Made by a program: the position numbers and the translations under genes. DNA of 64,000 nucleotides from an uncultured Clostridia bacterium (GTDB taxonomy: Bacteria > Bacillota > Clostridia > Christensenellales > Borkfalkiaceae), in assembly GCA_947625865.1 (NCBI GenBank), contig CANQQD010000003.1:21613-85612 (forward strand). The letters are read 5' to 3'. Positions 25,564 through 33,589 of the stretch are shown piece by piece (the first letter of the stretch is position 1; each line of letters begins with the position of its first letter). The notes under the pieces were generated by a model. It did not search any database and was not told the origin of the DNA. It worked only from the letters and a program-made list of their open reading frames with translations.

Positions 25564-25971
25564 TTAAATATTGAAAATATCGTTTTCATTCGGGTTGTCC
25601 GGATATTGATTTTTATTCTTTTTCGATAAGACGATTTTTTTGACGGTATTTATATACCACAATATTCCCGTTATGGGGGATACGAGCAGACTCAATACAA
25701 GGATTCCGCCGCCGCTCGCAATTACACCGATGCGTGCTCCGTCCCTGAAAGCCTGCTCGGGGGATTTGCCTCCGAAATATTTTATTGCCAACTGCACGTC
25801 AAAAAGCATGGAAGGAATGATAAAAAACGCCCAGGAAACGACAATTACCATTGACGTAACTCTATATGCGTCGGGGATAAAAGTCGGGTCGAGAAGGTAT
25901 AGTAAAACGGTTAAGCCCGCAAGTGTAATGCAAATTGTCAAAACAATCAATAATTGTTTTATTTTGTTCAT
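25564..25971 (-). CDS. Small membrane protein, unknown function
   Basis: 135 residues with about three hydrophobic segments (residues 6-27, 35-55 and 85-110) and a charged C-terminal tail (VLSKKNKNQYPDNPNENDI). I do not recognise a family. The start at 25971 (MNKIKQLL) has GGAGA upstream on the minus strand; a longer start at 26064 is possible. It stands alone between an XRE regulator and tRNA-Leu, transcribed in the same direction as both. Confidence 0.6.
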   Translation of the reverse strand: MNKIKQLLIVLTICITLAGLTVLLYLLDPTFIPDAYRVTSMVIVVSWAFFIIPSMLFDVQLAIKYFGGKSPEQAFRDGARIGVIASGGGILVLSLLVSPITGILWYINTVKKIVLSKKNKNQYPDNPNENDIFNI

Positions 25972-26131
25972 TAAGTTCTCCGCCAAATTGAAATTTATTT
26001 CGCACTTCACCGTTAAATTTCTGTTTGTCGCTATAATTATACCATAAAACATTGGAAAACGCAAATTCTTCCATAAAGCAAAATAGCCCGAACTTATCTT
26101 TTTCGAAAAAGAAGTTCAAGCTATTAAAACT

Positions 26132-26214
26132 TGGTGCGGACGAAGGGACTTGAACCCCCATGGTCTCCCACAGGAACCTGAAACCTGCGCGTCTGCCAAT
26201 TTCGCCACGTCCGC
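26132..26214 (-). tRNA. tRNA-Leu (CAG)
   Basis: The minus strand reads a class II tRNA: acceptor GCGGACG, D-arm GCGAAATTGGCAGACGC, anticodon loop TTCAGGT with anticodon CAG, variable arm TGGGAGACCA, T-loop GGTTCAAGTCC, discriminator A and encoded CCA. The base pair closing the anticodon loop is a T-T mismatch (CAGGT/TCCTG). A promoter lies just upstream. Confidence 0.95.
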
Positions 26215-26226
26215 AAAATCAAGTGA

Positions 26227-26255
26227 ATTATAATAGATTTCCGCGCCTTTGTCAA
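26227..26255 (-). promoter_or_regulatory. Promoter of tRNA-Leu
   Basis: On the minus strand TTGACA (26250-26255), a 17-bp spacer and TATAAT (26227-26232), close to consensus and 12 bp before the mature tRNA. Confidence 0.75.
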
Positions 26256-26340
26256 GTAATAACAGGATCAAAGGTGCAATTTTTATTATTAAACGAACGC
26301 ACCGCTTTTTTAAAACGCAAAAAAACTGTTTTATAAATTC

Positions 26341-26369
26341 TTGCAATTATGTATATATATTGATATAAT
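26341..26369 (+). promoter_or_regulatory. Near-leaderless promoter of the nfn operon
   Basis: TTGCAA (26341-26346), a 17-bp spacer and TATAAT (26364-26369), ending 10 nt before ATG 26380. There is no ribosome site. Confidence 0.7.
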
Positions 26370-26379
26370 ATTTTTAATT

Positions 26380-26646
26380 ATGGTAGATATGTATTATTTC
26401 GCGGCGGTAGAGTTCGTTGACGATCCCAACGTCGTCGGCTTAACCTATTGGTATCTCTGCGACTTTGAAGAGGTGGCGGTAGGCGATATTGTTACCGCGC
26501 CATTGGGCAGACATAATCATCTTCAGGACGGCGTTGTCCGAAAAACGCTGCATGCCACAGAATTTGACGCGCCCTTTCCGTTCTACCTGATAAAACGTGT
26601 TAAAGGCTATAAAAAGGTTTTGGATAATGTACAAAATAATAACTAA
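26380..26646 (+). CDS. Small PriA 3'-DNA-binding-domain-like protein
   Basis: 88 residues. The core MYYFAAVEFVDDPNVVGLTYWYL...VAVGDIVTAPLGRHNHLQDGVVRK resembles the N-terminal domain of PriA helicase (a beta-barrel with a conserved V-x-V-P-x-G turn and G-V-V), but the helicase is absent. It may be a free-standing small fold with a different ligand. The last 20 bp overlap the start of the nfnA-like gene, so the two are translationally linked. ATG 26380 follows a promoter by 10 nt. The assignment is tentative. Confidence 0.55.
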   Translation: MVDMYYFAAVEFVDDPNVVGLTYWYLCDFEEVAVGDIVTAPLGRHNHLQDGVVRKTLHATEFDAPFPFYLIKRVKGYKKVLDNVQNNN

Positions 26647-27469
26647 GAGAGAGCTGAATCCTACCGTCACGATGATGGATATTTATGCACCGCTCGTCGC
26701 AAAAAAGGCGCAGGCGGGACAGTTTATCATACTCCGCGTCGATTCCGACGGGGAAAGGATACCCCTTACCGTTGCGGGCTACGACCGCGAAAAGGGAACG
26801 GTTGAAATTATTTTCCAGATAGTCGGCGGGACCACAATGCGCCTCAACCAAAAGAATGAGGGCGAATTTATCGCCGATTTTGTGGGACCCCTCGGCTGCG
26901 CAACAAAAACCGAAGGACTTAAAAAGGTCTGCATAGTTGGCGGCGGCGTGGGCTGTGCGATAGCGCTTCCCGTAGCGCGCAAGCTTCATGAGCAGGGCGC
27001 CGAGGTACACTCCATAATAGGCTTCAGAAACAAGGATCTGCTGATTTTGGAGGAGGAATTTAAGGCTGCTTCAAATAAACTCACCGTAATGACCGACGAC
27101 GGCAGCTACGGAAGGCAGGGCGTTGTGACCGTGCCGTTGAAGGAGGCTATAGAGAGCGGCGAGCATTACGACGAGGTGATAGCAATAGGGCCGCTTATCA
27201 TGATGAAGTGCGTAGTTGCAACCACAAAACCGTATAATATCCCCACAACCGTTTCCATGAACCCCATAATGATAGACGGCACCGGCATGTGCGGCGGTTG
27301 CCGCCTGACGGTGGGAGGAAAGACCAGATTTGCCTGCGTCGACGGTCCCGATTTCAACGGTTTCGAAGTCGATTTCGACGAGGCAATGGCTCGATCCTCA
27401 ATGTATGCCGACTTTGAAAAACGCGAAAGAGAGGGGCTTTGCAATCTGTTTAAAAAGGAGGCTGACTGA
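26627..27469 (+). CDS. nfnA: Nfn alpha subunit (ferredoxin:NADP+ reductase type)
   Basis: About 280 residues, dihydroorotate-dehydrogenase electron-transfer fold. It has an FAD-binding beta-barrel (RIPLTVAG), an NAD(P)-binding Rossmann part (GGGVGCAIALPVA) and a C-terminal [2Fe-2S] motif (GMCGGCRLTVGG...FACVDG). With NfnB it forms the electron-bifurcating NADH-dependent reduced ferredoxin:NADP+ oxidoreductase, or a close sulfide dehydrogenase (SudAB) relative. ATG 27469 of the next gene overlaps its TGA by one base. Start 26627 (MYKIIT) is preferred because homologues begin there. Confidence 0.88.
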   Translation: MYKIITKRELNPTVTMMDIYAPLVAKKAQAGQFIILRVDSDGERIPLTVAGYDREKGTVEIIFQIVGGTTMRLNQKNEGEFIADFVGPLGCATKTEGLKKVCIVGGGVGCAIALPVARKLHEQGAEVHSIIGFRNKDLLILEEEFKAASNKLTVMTDDGSYGRQGVVTVPLKEAIESGEHYDEVIAIGPLIMMKCVVATTKPYNIPTTVSMNPIMIDGTGMCGGCRLTVGGKTRFACVDGPDFNGFEVDFDEAMARSSMYADFEKREREGLCNLFKKEAD

Positions 27470-28881
27470 TGGCGCTTCAACCTGAAAAACACCGGATGCC
27501 CGTACAGAGCCCCGAGCTGCGCGCACACAATTTCAAGGAAGTCGCTCTCGGCTACGACGAGGAAACAGCCGTATCCGAAGCCCTGCGTTGCTTAAACTGC
27601 AAAAACCGTCCCTGTGTAGAGGGCTGTCCCGTAAATATTTCCATTCTGGAATTTATATCAAAAATCAGGAGCAGGGACTTCGAGGGCGCATACAAGGTAA
27701 TTTCCGACAGCTCGTCGCTCCCCGCGGTGTGCGGCAGAGTTTGTCCGCAGGAGACGCAATGCGAGAGCAAATGTACGCTCGGAATCAAGTTCGAGCCCGT
27801 CGGAATAGGCAGGCTCGAGCGCTTTGTCGCCGACTATCATAACGCAAATTACAGCGGCGGGATAGAATTGCCTGTTCCCAACGGTCATAGAGTGGCGGTT
27901 GTCGGTTCGGGGCCTTCGGGGCTGACCTGCGCCGGAGACCTTGCAAAGAAGGGATATAAGGTTACCGTTTTCGAAGCCCTGCATCTTGCCGGCGGAGTGC
28001 TCGTATATGGAATACCCGAGTTCCGTTTGCCGAAAGAAATAGTAAAAAAAGAGGTTGAGATCCTCACAAAATACGGCGTGGACGTCCAGACGAACGTTGT
28101 AATAGGCAAAACGCTTACCGTCGACGAGTTGTTCGACGACGGTTTCGAGGCAGTATTCATAGGCAGCGGCGCGGGCTTGCCGAGATTTATGGGCATACCC
28201 GGCGAATCGCTGAAGGGCGTATATTCCGCAAATGAATTTTTAACGCGCTCCAATCTCATGAAAGCCTATCTGGACGGCGCGCATACGCCGATAATGCATG
28301 CAAAAAAAGTGGCGGTAGTCGGCGGCGGAAACGTCGCAATGGACGCTGCCCGCACGGCTTTAAGGTTGGGCGCCGAGGTTTACATAGTCTACCGCCGCTC
28401 GATGGATGAACTGCCCGCCAGGAAAGAGGAGGTCGGGCATGCCGAAGAGGAGGGGATCAAATTCGAGCTTTTGAGAAATCCCGTTGAAATTCTCGGCTTT
28501 GACGATCCGCAGGACCGCCGTAATCCCAAGAACGGCTTTGTAACGGGCTTGAAGGTCATAAAGTGCGAACTCGGCGAACCCGACGAAAAGGGCCGCCGCC
28601 GTCCCGTGGAAATTCCCGGCAGCGAGTATGTTATACCTGTAGATTGCGTAATTATGGCAATAGGTACAAGCCCCAACCCGCTCATAAAAAACACCACTGC
28701 GGGACTTGAGGTCAACCGCCACGGCGGGATCGTGGTTGAGGAGAGCACGGGCAAGACCTCCAAAGAGGGGGTATATGCGGGCGGCGACGCCGTTACGGGC
28801 GCGGCTACCGTTATTCTTGCCATGGGTGCGGGTAAAGCCGCCGCAAGGGCAATTGACGAATATCTTTCCTCCAAGACATAA
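27469..28881 (+). CDS. nfnB: Nfn beta subunit (GltD-like)
   Basis: 470 residues, the glutamate-synthase small-subunit fold. The N-terminus (about 40-105) binds two [4Fe-4S] clusters: CLNCKNRPCVEGCP and CGRVCPQETQCESKC. Two Rossmann motifs follow, VAVVGSGPSGLTCA (FAD) and VAVVGGGNVAMDAAR (NADPH), and the C-terminal FAD region has GDAVTGAATVILAMGAGK. No glutamate synthase large subunit is nearby, and the partner upstream is NfnA, so a transhydrogenase role is more likely than GOGAT. It would balance NADH, NADPH and ferredoxin pools. Confidence 0.9.
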   Translation: MALQPEKHRMPVQSPELRAHNFKEVALGYDEETAVSEALRCLNCKNRPCVEGCPVNISILEFISKIRSRDFEGAYKVISDSSSLPAVCGRVCPQETQCESKCTLGIKFEPVGIGRLERFVADYHNANYSGGIELPVPNGHRVAVVGSGPSGLTCAGDLAKKGYKVTVFEALHLAGGVLVYGIPEFRLPKEIVKKEVEILTKYGVDVQTNVVIGKTLTVDELFDDGFEAVFIGSGAGLPRFMGIPGESLKGVYSANEFLTRSNLMKAYLDGAHTPIMHAKKVAVVGGGNVAMDAARTALRLGAEVYIVYRRSMDELPARKEEVGHAEEEGIKFELLRNPVEILGFDDPQDRRNPKNGFVTGLKVIKCELGEPDEKGRRRPVEIPGSEYVIPVDCVIMAIGTSPNPLIKNTTAGLEVNRHGGIVVEESTGKTSKEGVYAGGDAVTGAATVILAMGAGKAAARAIDEYLSSKT

Positions 28882-28910
28882 AAATCACAAACTGTAAAAA
28901 AATAGTATAT

Positions 28911-29315
28911 ATGGAAATGAATGTGCAGCAAATTTTCGACGAAGTCAAGGAGATAGAAATATACAATGACGGCTCAACCGTAAGGCTTTTCCCCACTCAA
29001 ATGGGGTTTAAGCTCGTTGTAAACGGGTTTATGAGCATGCTCGACGGGGCAAGGCAGATGCCCGCCTTCGGCGTGAGCCTCGACAACGAGACCCGCGCGG
29101 AAATGAACAGAGGCTTGTGGGTCGAATTTGATTTCGGGCAAAAGCTATACTACAGCGGCATGCCATTCGAAAAGCTCCTTGTAAGGGTAGTGGCGGAGCA
29201 TACGGGCTTCAATATCGTCCGCTATAATTCCGAAAACGGCTATGCCGGCAGATGCTATTATTTTGATATGAACGGCAACATGGGGGCGTTTTATAATATT
29301 TTAACAAGCGTGTAA
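28911..29315 (+). CDS. Hypothetical protein, 134 residues
   Basis: I do not recognise this protein. It has no signal or membrane segment. It is mixed alpha/beta, with a stretch FPTQMGFKLVVNGFMSMLDGARQMPAFGVSLDN and many aromatic residues near the end (CYYFDMNGNMGAFYNIL). Start 28911 or the in-frame ATG 28917 are both possible; neither has a ribosome site. It follows nfnB by 29 bp on the same strand and may be cotranscribed. Confidence 0.6.
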   Translation: MEMNVQQIFDEVKEIEIYNDGSTVRLFPTQMGFKLVVNGFMSMLDGARQMPAFGVSLDNETRAEMNRGLWVEFDFGQKLYYSGMPFEKLLVRVVAEHTGFNIVRYNSENGYAGRCYYFDMNGNMGAFYNILTSV

Positions 29316-29323
29316 AATGCTTC

Positions 29324-29352
29324 GGGCGGGCGGAGTCGATCTCCGCCCGCCC
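29324..29352. repeat. Perfect 12-bp inverted repeat (hairpin)
   Basis: GGGCGGGCGGAG and its complement around TCGAT. There is no T run after it on the plus strand, so it may be a 3'-end stabiliser or a weak terminator for the upstream gene. Confidence 0.6.
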
Positions 29353-29372
29353 ATATAAATCAAATGTGGTGG

Positions 29373-29402
29373 CAAAAAGCGGGCAAATTGCCCGCTTTTC
29401 TC
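29373..29402 (-). terminator. Terminator of the TSCPD/DUF4364 operon
   Basis: AAAAGCGGGCAA and TTGCCCGCTTTT pair perfectly. On the minus strand the stem is followed by a T run, so it ends transcription of the 29418 gene. It could also work on the plus strand. Confidence 0.75.
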
Positions 29403-29417
29403 AATACGTGTTGAGTT

Positions 29418-29672
29418 TTACTTGTTTTCCTGCGACTTTTTATATGCGGCTATCGCCTTTGAGAGCTGGTCGGGACACGATGTGCCGTTGCGGCATTTTA
29501 TGCCTGAAAGCAGCTTTTCGACCTCGTCCAGATCTCTGCCCTCAACGAGTTTTGCAACGCCCTGCAGGTTGCCGCTGCATCCGCTTATGAATTTAACGTT
29601 ATAAAGTTTGTTGTCCTTTACGTCGAATATTATCTGTCTCGAACACGTTCCTGAAGTGGAATACGTAAACAT
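29418..29672 (-). CDS. TSCPD domain protein (TIGR03905 type)
   Basis: 84 residues. It contains the TSCPD stretch (RNGTSCPDQLSKAI) and an upstream GxCSGNLQGVAKLVEG, typical of small Clostridia proteins related to the C-terminal domain of class II ribonucleotide reductases. The conserved cysteines (C10, C33, C59, C66 approximately) suggest metal or Fe-S binding, but no function is known. It has a good AGGAGG ribosome site and lies 9 bp after the DUF4364 gene, so the two form an operon. Confidence 0.85.
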   Translation of the reverse strand: MFTYSTSGTCSRQIIFDVKDNKLYNVKFISGCSGNLQGVAKLVEGRDLDEVEKLLSGIKCRNGTSCPDQLSKAIAAYKKSQENK

Positions 29673-29681
29673 TTTATCCTC

Positions 29682-30206
29682 CTAATCGCACAGATTCTCG
29701 TATATAACCGAGTATAAATCCGCGGCTTTTTCCTCCCACTTTTTATAAATAGTTTTAGCCGTCTTTTTATCCGGCACAACAAATTTCAGATCGAGAAGAG
29801 GCTGGACGGGCGCTAAAATTTTCAGCGCGACGGTGTATGTGCCGTCCATATTCTGGTAGTAGTCGCTGTGGCATTCCTGACGGTTTCTGTACCTCGCGCT
29901 GTTCTTTTTGACGAACTGCGAAATTTCCTCGCGTACGCTTTTTGGTATGTTTATGTAGAAGTTGGCAAGCGTCTCTCTGCCGTCGGGGGTAATGGTGTAG
30001 AGCGTGTCTTCGCCCTCGTTTACGGCGTAAATAAAGTTGTCGTCTATCAGCTTATGGATAACGTTCACGCAGTCCATATATCCCATCCATGAGTTGGAGG
30101 AGGAACACATATCGACTATCGTCCGCTCTGAAAGAGCGCTCTCCATCTTGTCGAAAACGAACAAAATTATTAACTTGTTTACCGAGGTTTCGCCAGTATT
30201 CAACAT
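29682..30206 (-). CDS. DUF4364 family regulator-like protein
   Basis: 174 residues. The N-terminal ~85 residues look like a winged helix of the PadR/MarR sort (LIILFVFDKM...MCSSSNSWMGYMDCVNVIHKLIDDNFIYAV...YTITPDGRETLANF). The C-terminal half is the DUF4364 part. Such proteins are widespread in Clostridia, with no proven role; a regulator is a reasonable guess. It heads a two-gene operon with the TSCPD protein. There is no ribosome site at the ATG. Confidence 0.8.
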   Translation of the reverse strand: MLNTGETSVNKLIILFVFDKMESALSERTIVDMCSSSNSWMGYMDCVNVIHKLIDDNFIYAVNEGEDTLYTITPDGRETLANFYINIPKSVREEISQFVKKNSARYRNRQECHSDYYQNMDGTYTVALKILAPVQPLLDLKFVVPDKKTAKTIYKKWEEKAADLYSVIYENLCD

Positions 30207-30353
30207 AATAATTCATTTAGTATCAAAAAATATAAAGGTAAAAACATTATACATAATATTTTTTCGAAAATCAAGATATTTGTTTTAAAAAATAATTCAA
30301 ATTTGACCAAATGTATGTTATAATAAAAAAAATTATAAAAATAAGGAAAAACT

Positions 30354-31097
30354 ATGAATACAAAAGAACAGGTTTTATCTTTTTTTGAAAAGTGCGAGGA
30401 GCTTAAAAGCTGTAAATTTATAATGGCCACGGCGAAAATCAAGGATCTTCTGAAGTGTATAGTAAATTGCCCCGACCTATACAGCCTGTTCGGCGAGGTG
30501 ACCAAAAACTTCAATTATCTTGCAACGCGCGAGCATTGTCTTGTGACCGAAACAGACGGCGTTTACAAGCGCAGCTATTGTGTTTTGCCGGATCCCATCG
30601 ACCAGAGGCTTGCCTTTTGCTTCTGCCTTCTCGTGGAGTTTGATAAAGATACTTTGAATTTCAACGAATTTCTGAGGATATATTTCCCCGAGGACGGCAG
30701 TTATTTCGCAAGCTATCACGCCTTTTGCGATGTTGTAATAAAGGGTATGCAGGACGCCATTGCCGAGGTATTTTCGGAGGAGCTCCGCAATTTTTCGCCT
30801 GTGACGCCAAACGGGATAACTGTTAATTCCGCCAAGGCGGGGCTTATATCCGCGCTTGAACTTATGATATCCGAAGAAAAGCAATATATATCCACACTCC
30901 GCAGCATTCCCGAAGAAGAAAAGGAGGGAGGCATGGCAATGCTCACGCAGCTATACGAAGCCATTAAATCGGAAAATGCCCCGCTCATAAACGCGCTTAT
31001 CTGCGGATACAATTATTTTGTACTCTATAACAAATGCGTCAGCGACACCGTTGCTGCGATCATTAATGAAATTACGTCCTTCGAGCAACTTTTATGA
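30354..31097 (+). CDS. Hypothetical cytoplasmic protein, 247 residues
   Basis: No family recognised. It is soluble, predicted mostly alpha-helical, with nine cysteines scattered through it (for example KCEELKSCKF, CFCLL) and no CxxC pair. An AAGGAAAA ribosome site lies upstream and a TATAAT at 30319. Its stop overlaps the Nudix gene start by 4 bases (ATGA), so the two are coupled. A link to nucleotide clean-up is only guilt by association. Confidence 0.65.
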   Translation: MNTKEQVLSFFEKCEELKSCKFIMATAKIKDLLKCIVNCPDLYSLFGEVTKNFNYLATREHCLVTETDGVYKRSYCVLPDPIDQRLAFCFCLLVEFDKDTLNFNEFLRIYFPEDGSYFASYHAFCDVVIKGMQDAIAEVFSEELRNFSPVTPNGITVNSAKAGLISALELMISEEKQYISTLRSIPEEEKEGGMAMLTQLYEAIKSENAPLINALICGYNYFVLYNKCVSDTVAAIINEITSFEQLL

Positions 31098-31624
31098 ATT
31101 TGAAAGAAGAGAAAACAGGCGGTAAAACGATCTATAGCGGCAGGATACTCGACCTTGTTTTAGACGACGTGCGTCTTCCAGACGGCGCCGCCGCAAAAAG
31201 AGAGATCGTCCGCCACGCCGCAGGCGCGGCAGTGCTTTTTGTTGAGGACGGAAAAATTTTGCTCGTTAAGCAATTCCGCTATGCCTGCGGCAGGGTGATA
31301 TACGAAATTCCCGCCGGCATGGTAAACGACGGGGAGGAGCCTGTTTGCGCGGCAGCCCGCGAGCTCGAAGAGGAAACGGGATACCGCGCCGAAATGGAAC
31401 CGCTCGGTGCCATATATCCATCCCCCGGCTATACCGACGAAATCATTTATATCTTTTCGGCAAAAAATGCAAAATACACCTCGCCGAAGCCCGATGCGGG
31501 AGAATTTTTGGACTGCGTGTTTATGCCGTTTGAGGAAGCGTTTCAAATGGTGTTATCCGGCGAGATAGCCGATTCGAAAACGGTTGTGGCGATCTGCCGT
31601 TTCCTGCTGAAAAATAAAAGTTAA
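31094..31624 (+). CDS. Nudix hydrolase, ADP-ribose pyrophosphatase type
   Basis: 176 residues. The Nudix box is complete at residues 75-97: G75-x5-E81-x7-R89-E90-L91-x-E93-E94-x-G96. The preceding strand IYEIPAGMV and the later AIYPSPGYTDEIIYIF are typical of ADP-sugar pyrophosphatases (ADPRase group), which split ADP-ribose to AMP and ribose-5-phosphate. It overlaps the preceding gene by 4 bases. A terminator follows. Confidence 0.9.
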   Translation: MNLKEEKTGGKTIYSGRILDLVLDDVRLPDGAAAKREIVRHAAGAAVLFVEDGKILLVKQFRYACGRVIYEIPAGMVNDGEEPVCAAARELEEETGYRAEMEPLGAIYPSPGYTDEIIYIFSAKNAKYTSPKPDAGEFLDCVFMPFEEAFQMVLSGEIADSKTVVAICRFLLKNKS

Positions 31625-31649
31625 AGGGGTGCCCGGGGGCGCCCCTTTT
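31623..31649. terminator. Bidirectional terminator
   Basis: AAAGGGG-x-GCCC and GGGCGCCCCTTT pair and are followed by TTTTC. It lies between the Nudix gene and the convergent Cys-rich gene. Confidence 0.75.
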
Positions 31650-31672
31650 CAAATGGATCTGCCGTGTAAAGC

Positions 31673-31891
31673 TCAGCCGTTGCATCCGCAACCGCAGCTG
31701 TTGTTGCTTCCGTAGAGCAAATTTGCGAGCGTGCCGTTCCTCCACATGCTGTACACGAGCGCGATAAGTATGGGCGTACAGCTTCCCGCAAGAACGCTCT
31801 CTATTCCGTTACCGCTGCTTGCCGCGAGAAGTAAAAGGATCAAAATCCAAAGGCAGCCGTTGTTGCCGCAAAACTGCGAAAAAATGTTCAT
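31673..31891 (-). CDS. Small membrane protein with CGCGCNG tail
   Basis: 72 residues. A hydrophobic segment LWILILLLLAA lies at residues 14-24 and another at about 39-50. Six cysteines: C8, C13, C38 and the C-terminal trio in NSCGCGCNG. Small proteins with a CLWIIIL core and a Cys/Gly tail are frequent in Clostridia and have no established role; a spore or envelope location is a guess. An AAAGGAGG ribosome site supports expression. The same last seven residues end the unrelated Cys-rich protein at 59833. Confidence 0.7.
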   Translation of the reverse strand: MNIFSQFCGNNGCLWILILLLLAASSGNGIESVLAGSCTPILIALVYSMWRNGTLANLLYGSNNSCGCGCNG

Positions 31892-32141
31892 AATTCCTCC
31901 TTTGATAAAGCTGCACGGCGTATGTAATATTGTATGGAGTGCGTGCAGTATAGTTTATATTAAATAATATTTATTTTTTCGTTAAAATGTTACAATGCGC
32001 TCAATCGCTTGCCAAACTATTTTTCGAATGTTATAATAAATCATATTTTAAGATGCTTTCGGCGGATATTTTTTAATTCGACCGTGTATGAGCATAATAT
32101 TTTTTGCTGCGGGTATCCAAAGGAACCCGACGGAGGTTTTT

Positions 32142-32810
32142 ATGAAAAAGGACAAGGCGCATTTTATCGCGTTTGTCGGTGTAATGGCTGCACTCATTTT
32201 CGTGCTTTTTATTCTTGAGAGCACGTTGTTGGCGGGAGTGGGAGTGACGGCTTGCATTTTATCGCTTCCCGTTTCTATAGCCTTGAGTATTTACGACGAT
32301 TGGCGCAAGAGCTTTCTCGGCGGCACATTGCTTGGGTTTGCAAGTTGCCTGTTTTGCTTGATATTACCCTCGTTCGTATTTTATGCAAATCCGCTGATCA
32401 GCGTTTTGCCCCGTATGTTTATCGGTGTGACCGCCTATTGGACATACTTCGGGCTTTCGCGGCTTTTCGGGAAATGTAAAAATAAATTCATAAAGGAAAA
32501 ATTGCCCGCGGCAATTGCAGGTGTGGTCGGCTCCGTAACGAATACTGTCTTATATATTTCTGCCGTGAATATTTGGACCGGCAACGCATTGGGTATTTTC
32601 AGCCAGCTTTTCGAGGTAGCTATAGCCATCTATTTCCCTATTGAGTTGGCGGCTTGCTTTATTCTTGTACCCATATATGTAATGGTTTTACAGAAAATAG
32701 GCAAAAAGATAGCCCCCAAGAAAGCGGCAAACAGCACGGCTCAAAATGATTTTGTGGCGGAAGCCCCGCTGAATACGGCGCATAGCGCGGACTCCGAAGG
32801 TGTTAAATGA
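32142..32810 (+). CDS. ECF transporter S component, probably pantothenate (PanT-like)
   Basis: 222 residues with five to six membrane helices, size and fold of an ECF S component. The N-terminal AFVGVMAALIFVLF and the later VVGSVTNTVLYISAVNIW segment (the conserved Gly/Asn turn between helices) fit the family. The substrate is inferred from position: it overlaps coaX, pantothenate kinase, by 4 bases. It would use a shared EcfAAT energising module encoded elsewhere. Start 32142 (MKKDKAH) has GGAGG 7 nt upstream; an earlier in-frame ATG at 32088 has none. Confidence 0.75.
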   Translation: MKKDKAHFIAFVGVMAALIFVLFILESTLLAGVGVTACILSLPVSIALSIYDDWRKSFLGGTLLGFASCLFCLILPSFVFYANPLISVLPRMFIGVTAYWTYFGLSRLFGKCKNKFIKEKLPAAIAGVVGSVTNTVLYISAVNIWTGNALGIFSQLFEVAIAIYFPIELAACFILVPIYVMVLQKIGKKIAPKKAANSTAQNDFVAEAPLNTAHSADSEGVK

Positions 32811-33589
32811 TACTTTGTCTTGACGTAGGCAATACCAATATAAAATATGCCGTATTTGACGGGCAAACGCTTAAACTCAGCTTCCGCATAGCTACCGAGC
32901 ACAAGCGCACCTCCGACGAATACGGCGGTCAGCTTATATCCATTCTGAATAACAACGGGATCGAGCCCGCCGATATTACCGGCGGGATAATATCGTCCGT
33001 AGTGCCGCCGCTGGATTATACTTTGGACAGGATGTGCCGGACATATTTGAAATTCAAACCCCTTATGCTCGGACCGGGACTTAAAACAGGGCTCAATTTA
33101 AAGGTTGACGACGCAAAGGAAGTGGGCGCCGACAGGGTCGTAAACAACGTGGCAGCCGTAAGAGAATACGGATATCCGCTCATCATAATCGACTTCGGTA
33201 CCGCAACTACTTTCAACGTTATAGACGAAAAAGGTCAATTTATCGGCGGCGTGATAGCCCCCGGAATAAAGGGCTCTTTGGATAGTCTTGTGAACGGCAC
33301 GGCAAAATTGCCGAGAGTAGAGATAGAGCGTCCCGAAAAGGTAATAGGCAAGAACACCGTAACAAACATGCAGTCGGGTATCTTTTTCGGCTTTGCGGGT
33401 CTTGTGGAGTATTTGGTAAAGAGGATAAAGCGTGAGATGAAGTGCGACAACGTGAAGGTTATCGCCACGGGCGGTTTCTCCGAGGTAATAGCCAATGAGA
33501 TTTCATGCATAGACAAAGTGGATAAGTTGCTCACGCTGAACGGTTTAAATTATCTTTATAATCTCAATTGCACGGAGGCAAAAAAATGA
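32807..33589 (+). CDS. coaX: Type III pantothenate kinase
   Basis: 260 residues of the ASKHA fold. The P-loop-like motif is DVGNTNIKYAVFDG at residues 5-18. The DFGTATTFNVID stretch and GADRVVNNVAA block are the other fixed motifs, and GGVIAPGIKGSLDSL is present. The enzyme phosphorylates pantothenate, the first step to CoA, and needs a monovalent cation. It overlaps the S-component gene (ATGA) and the hom gene (ATGA at 33586), so all three are in one operon. Confidence 0.93.
   Translation: MILCLDVGNTNIKYAVFDGQTLKLSFRIATEHKRTSDEYGGQLISILNNNGIEPADITGGIISSVVPPLDYTLDRMCRTYLKFKPLMLGPGLKTGLNLKVDDAKEVGADRVVNNVAAVREYGYPLIIIDFGTATTFNVIDEKGQFIGGVIAPGIKGSLDSLVNGTAKLPRVEIERPEKVIGKNTVTNMQSGIFFGFAGLVEYLVKRIKREMKCDNVKVIATGGFSEVIANEISCIDKVDKLLTLNGLNYLYNLNCTEAKK

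Noticed and set aside
26116-26346. A 76-codon minus-strand open frame spanning tRNA-Leu.
   Set aside because: It covers the tRNA and its promoter; it is an artefact often seen over tRNA-Leu genes.
27469-28881. NfnB as the glutamate synthase small subunit.
   Set aside because: No large subunit is nearby, the adjacent gene is NfnA, and nitrogen assimilation is served by gdhA. I cannot exclude a distant gltB.
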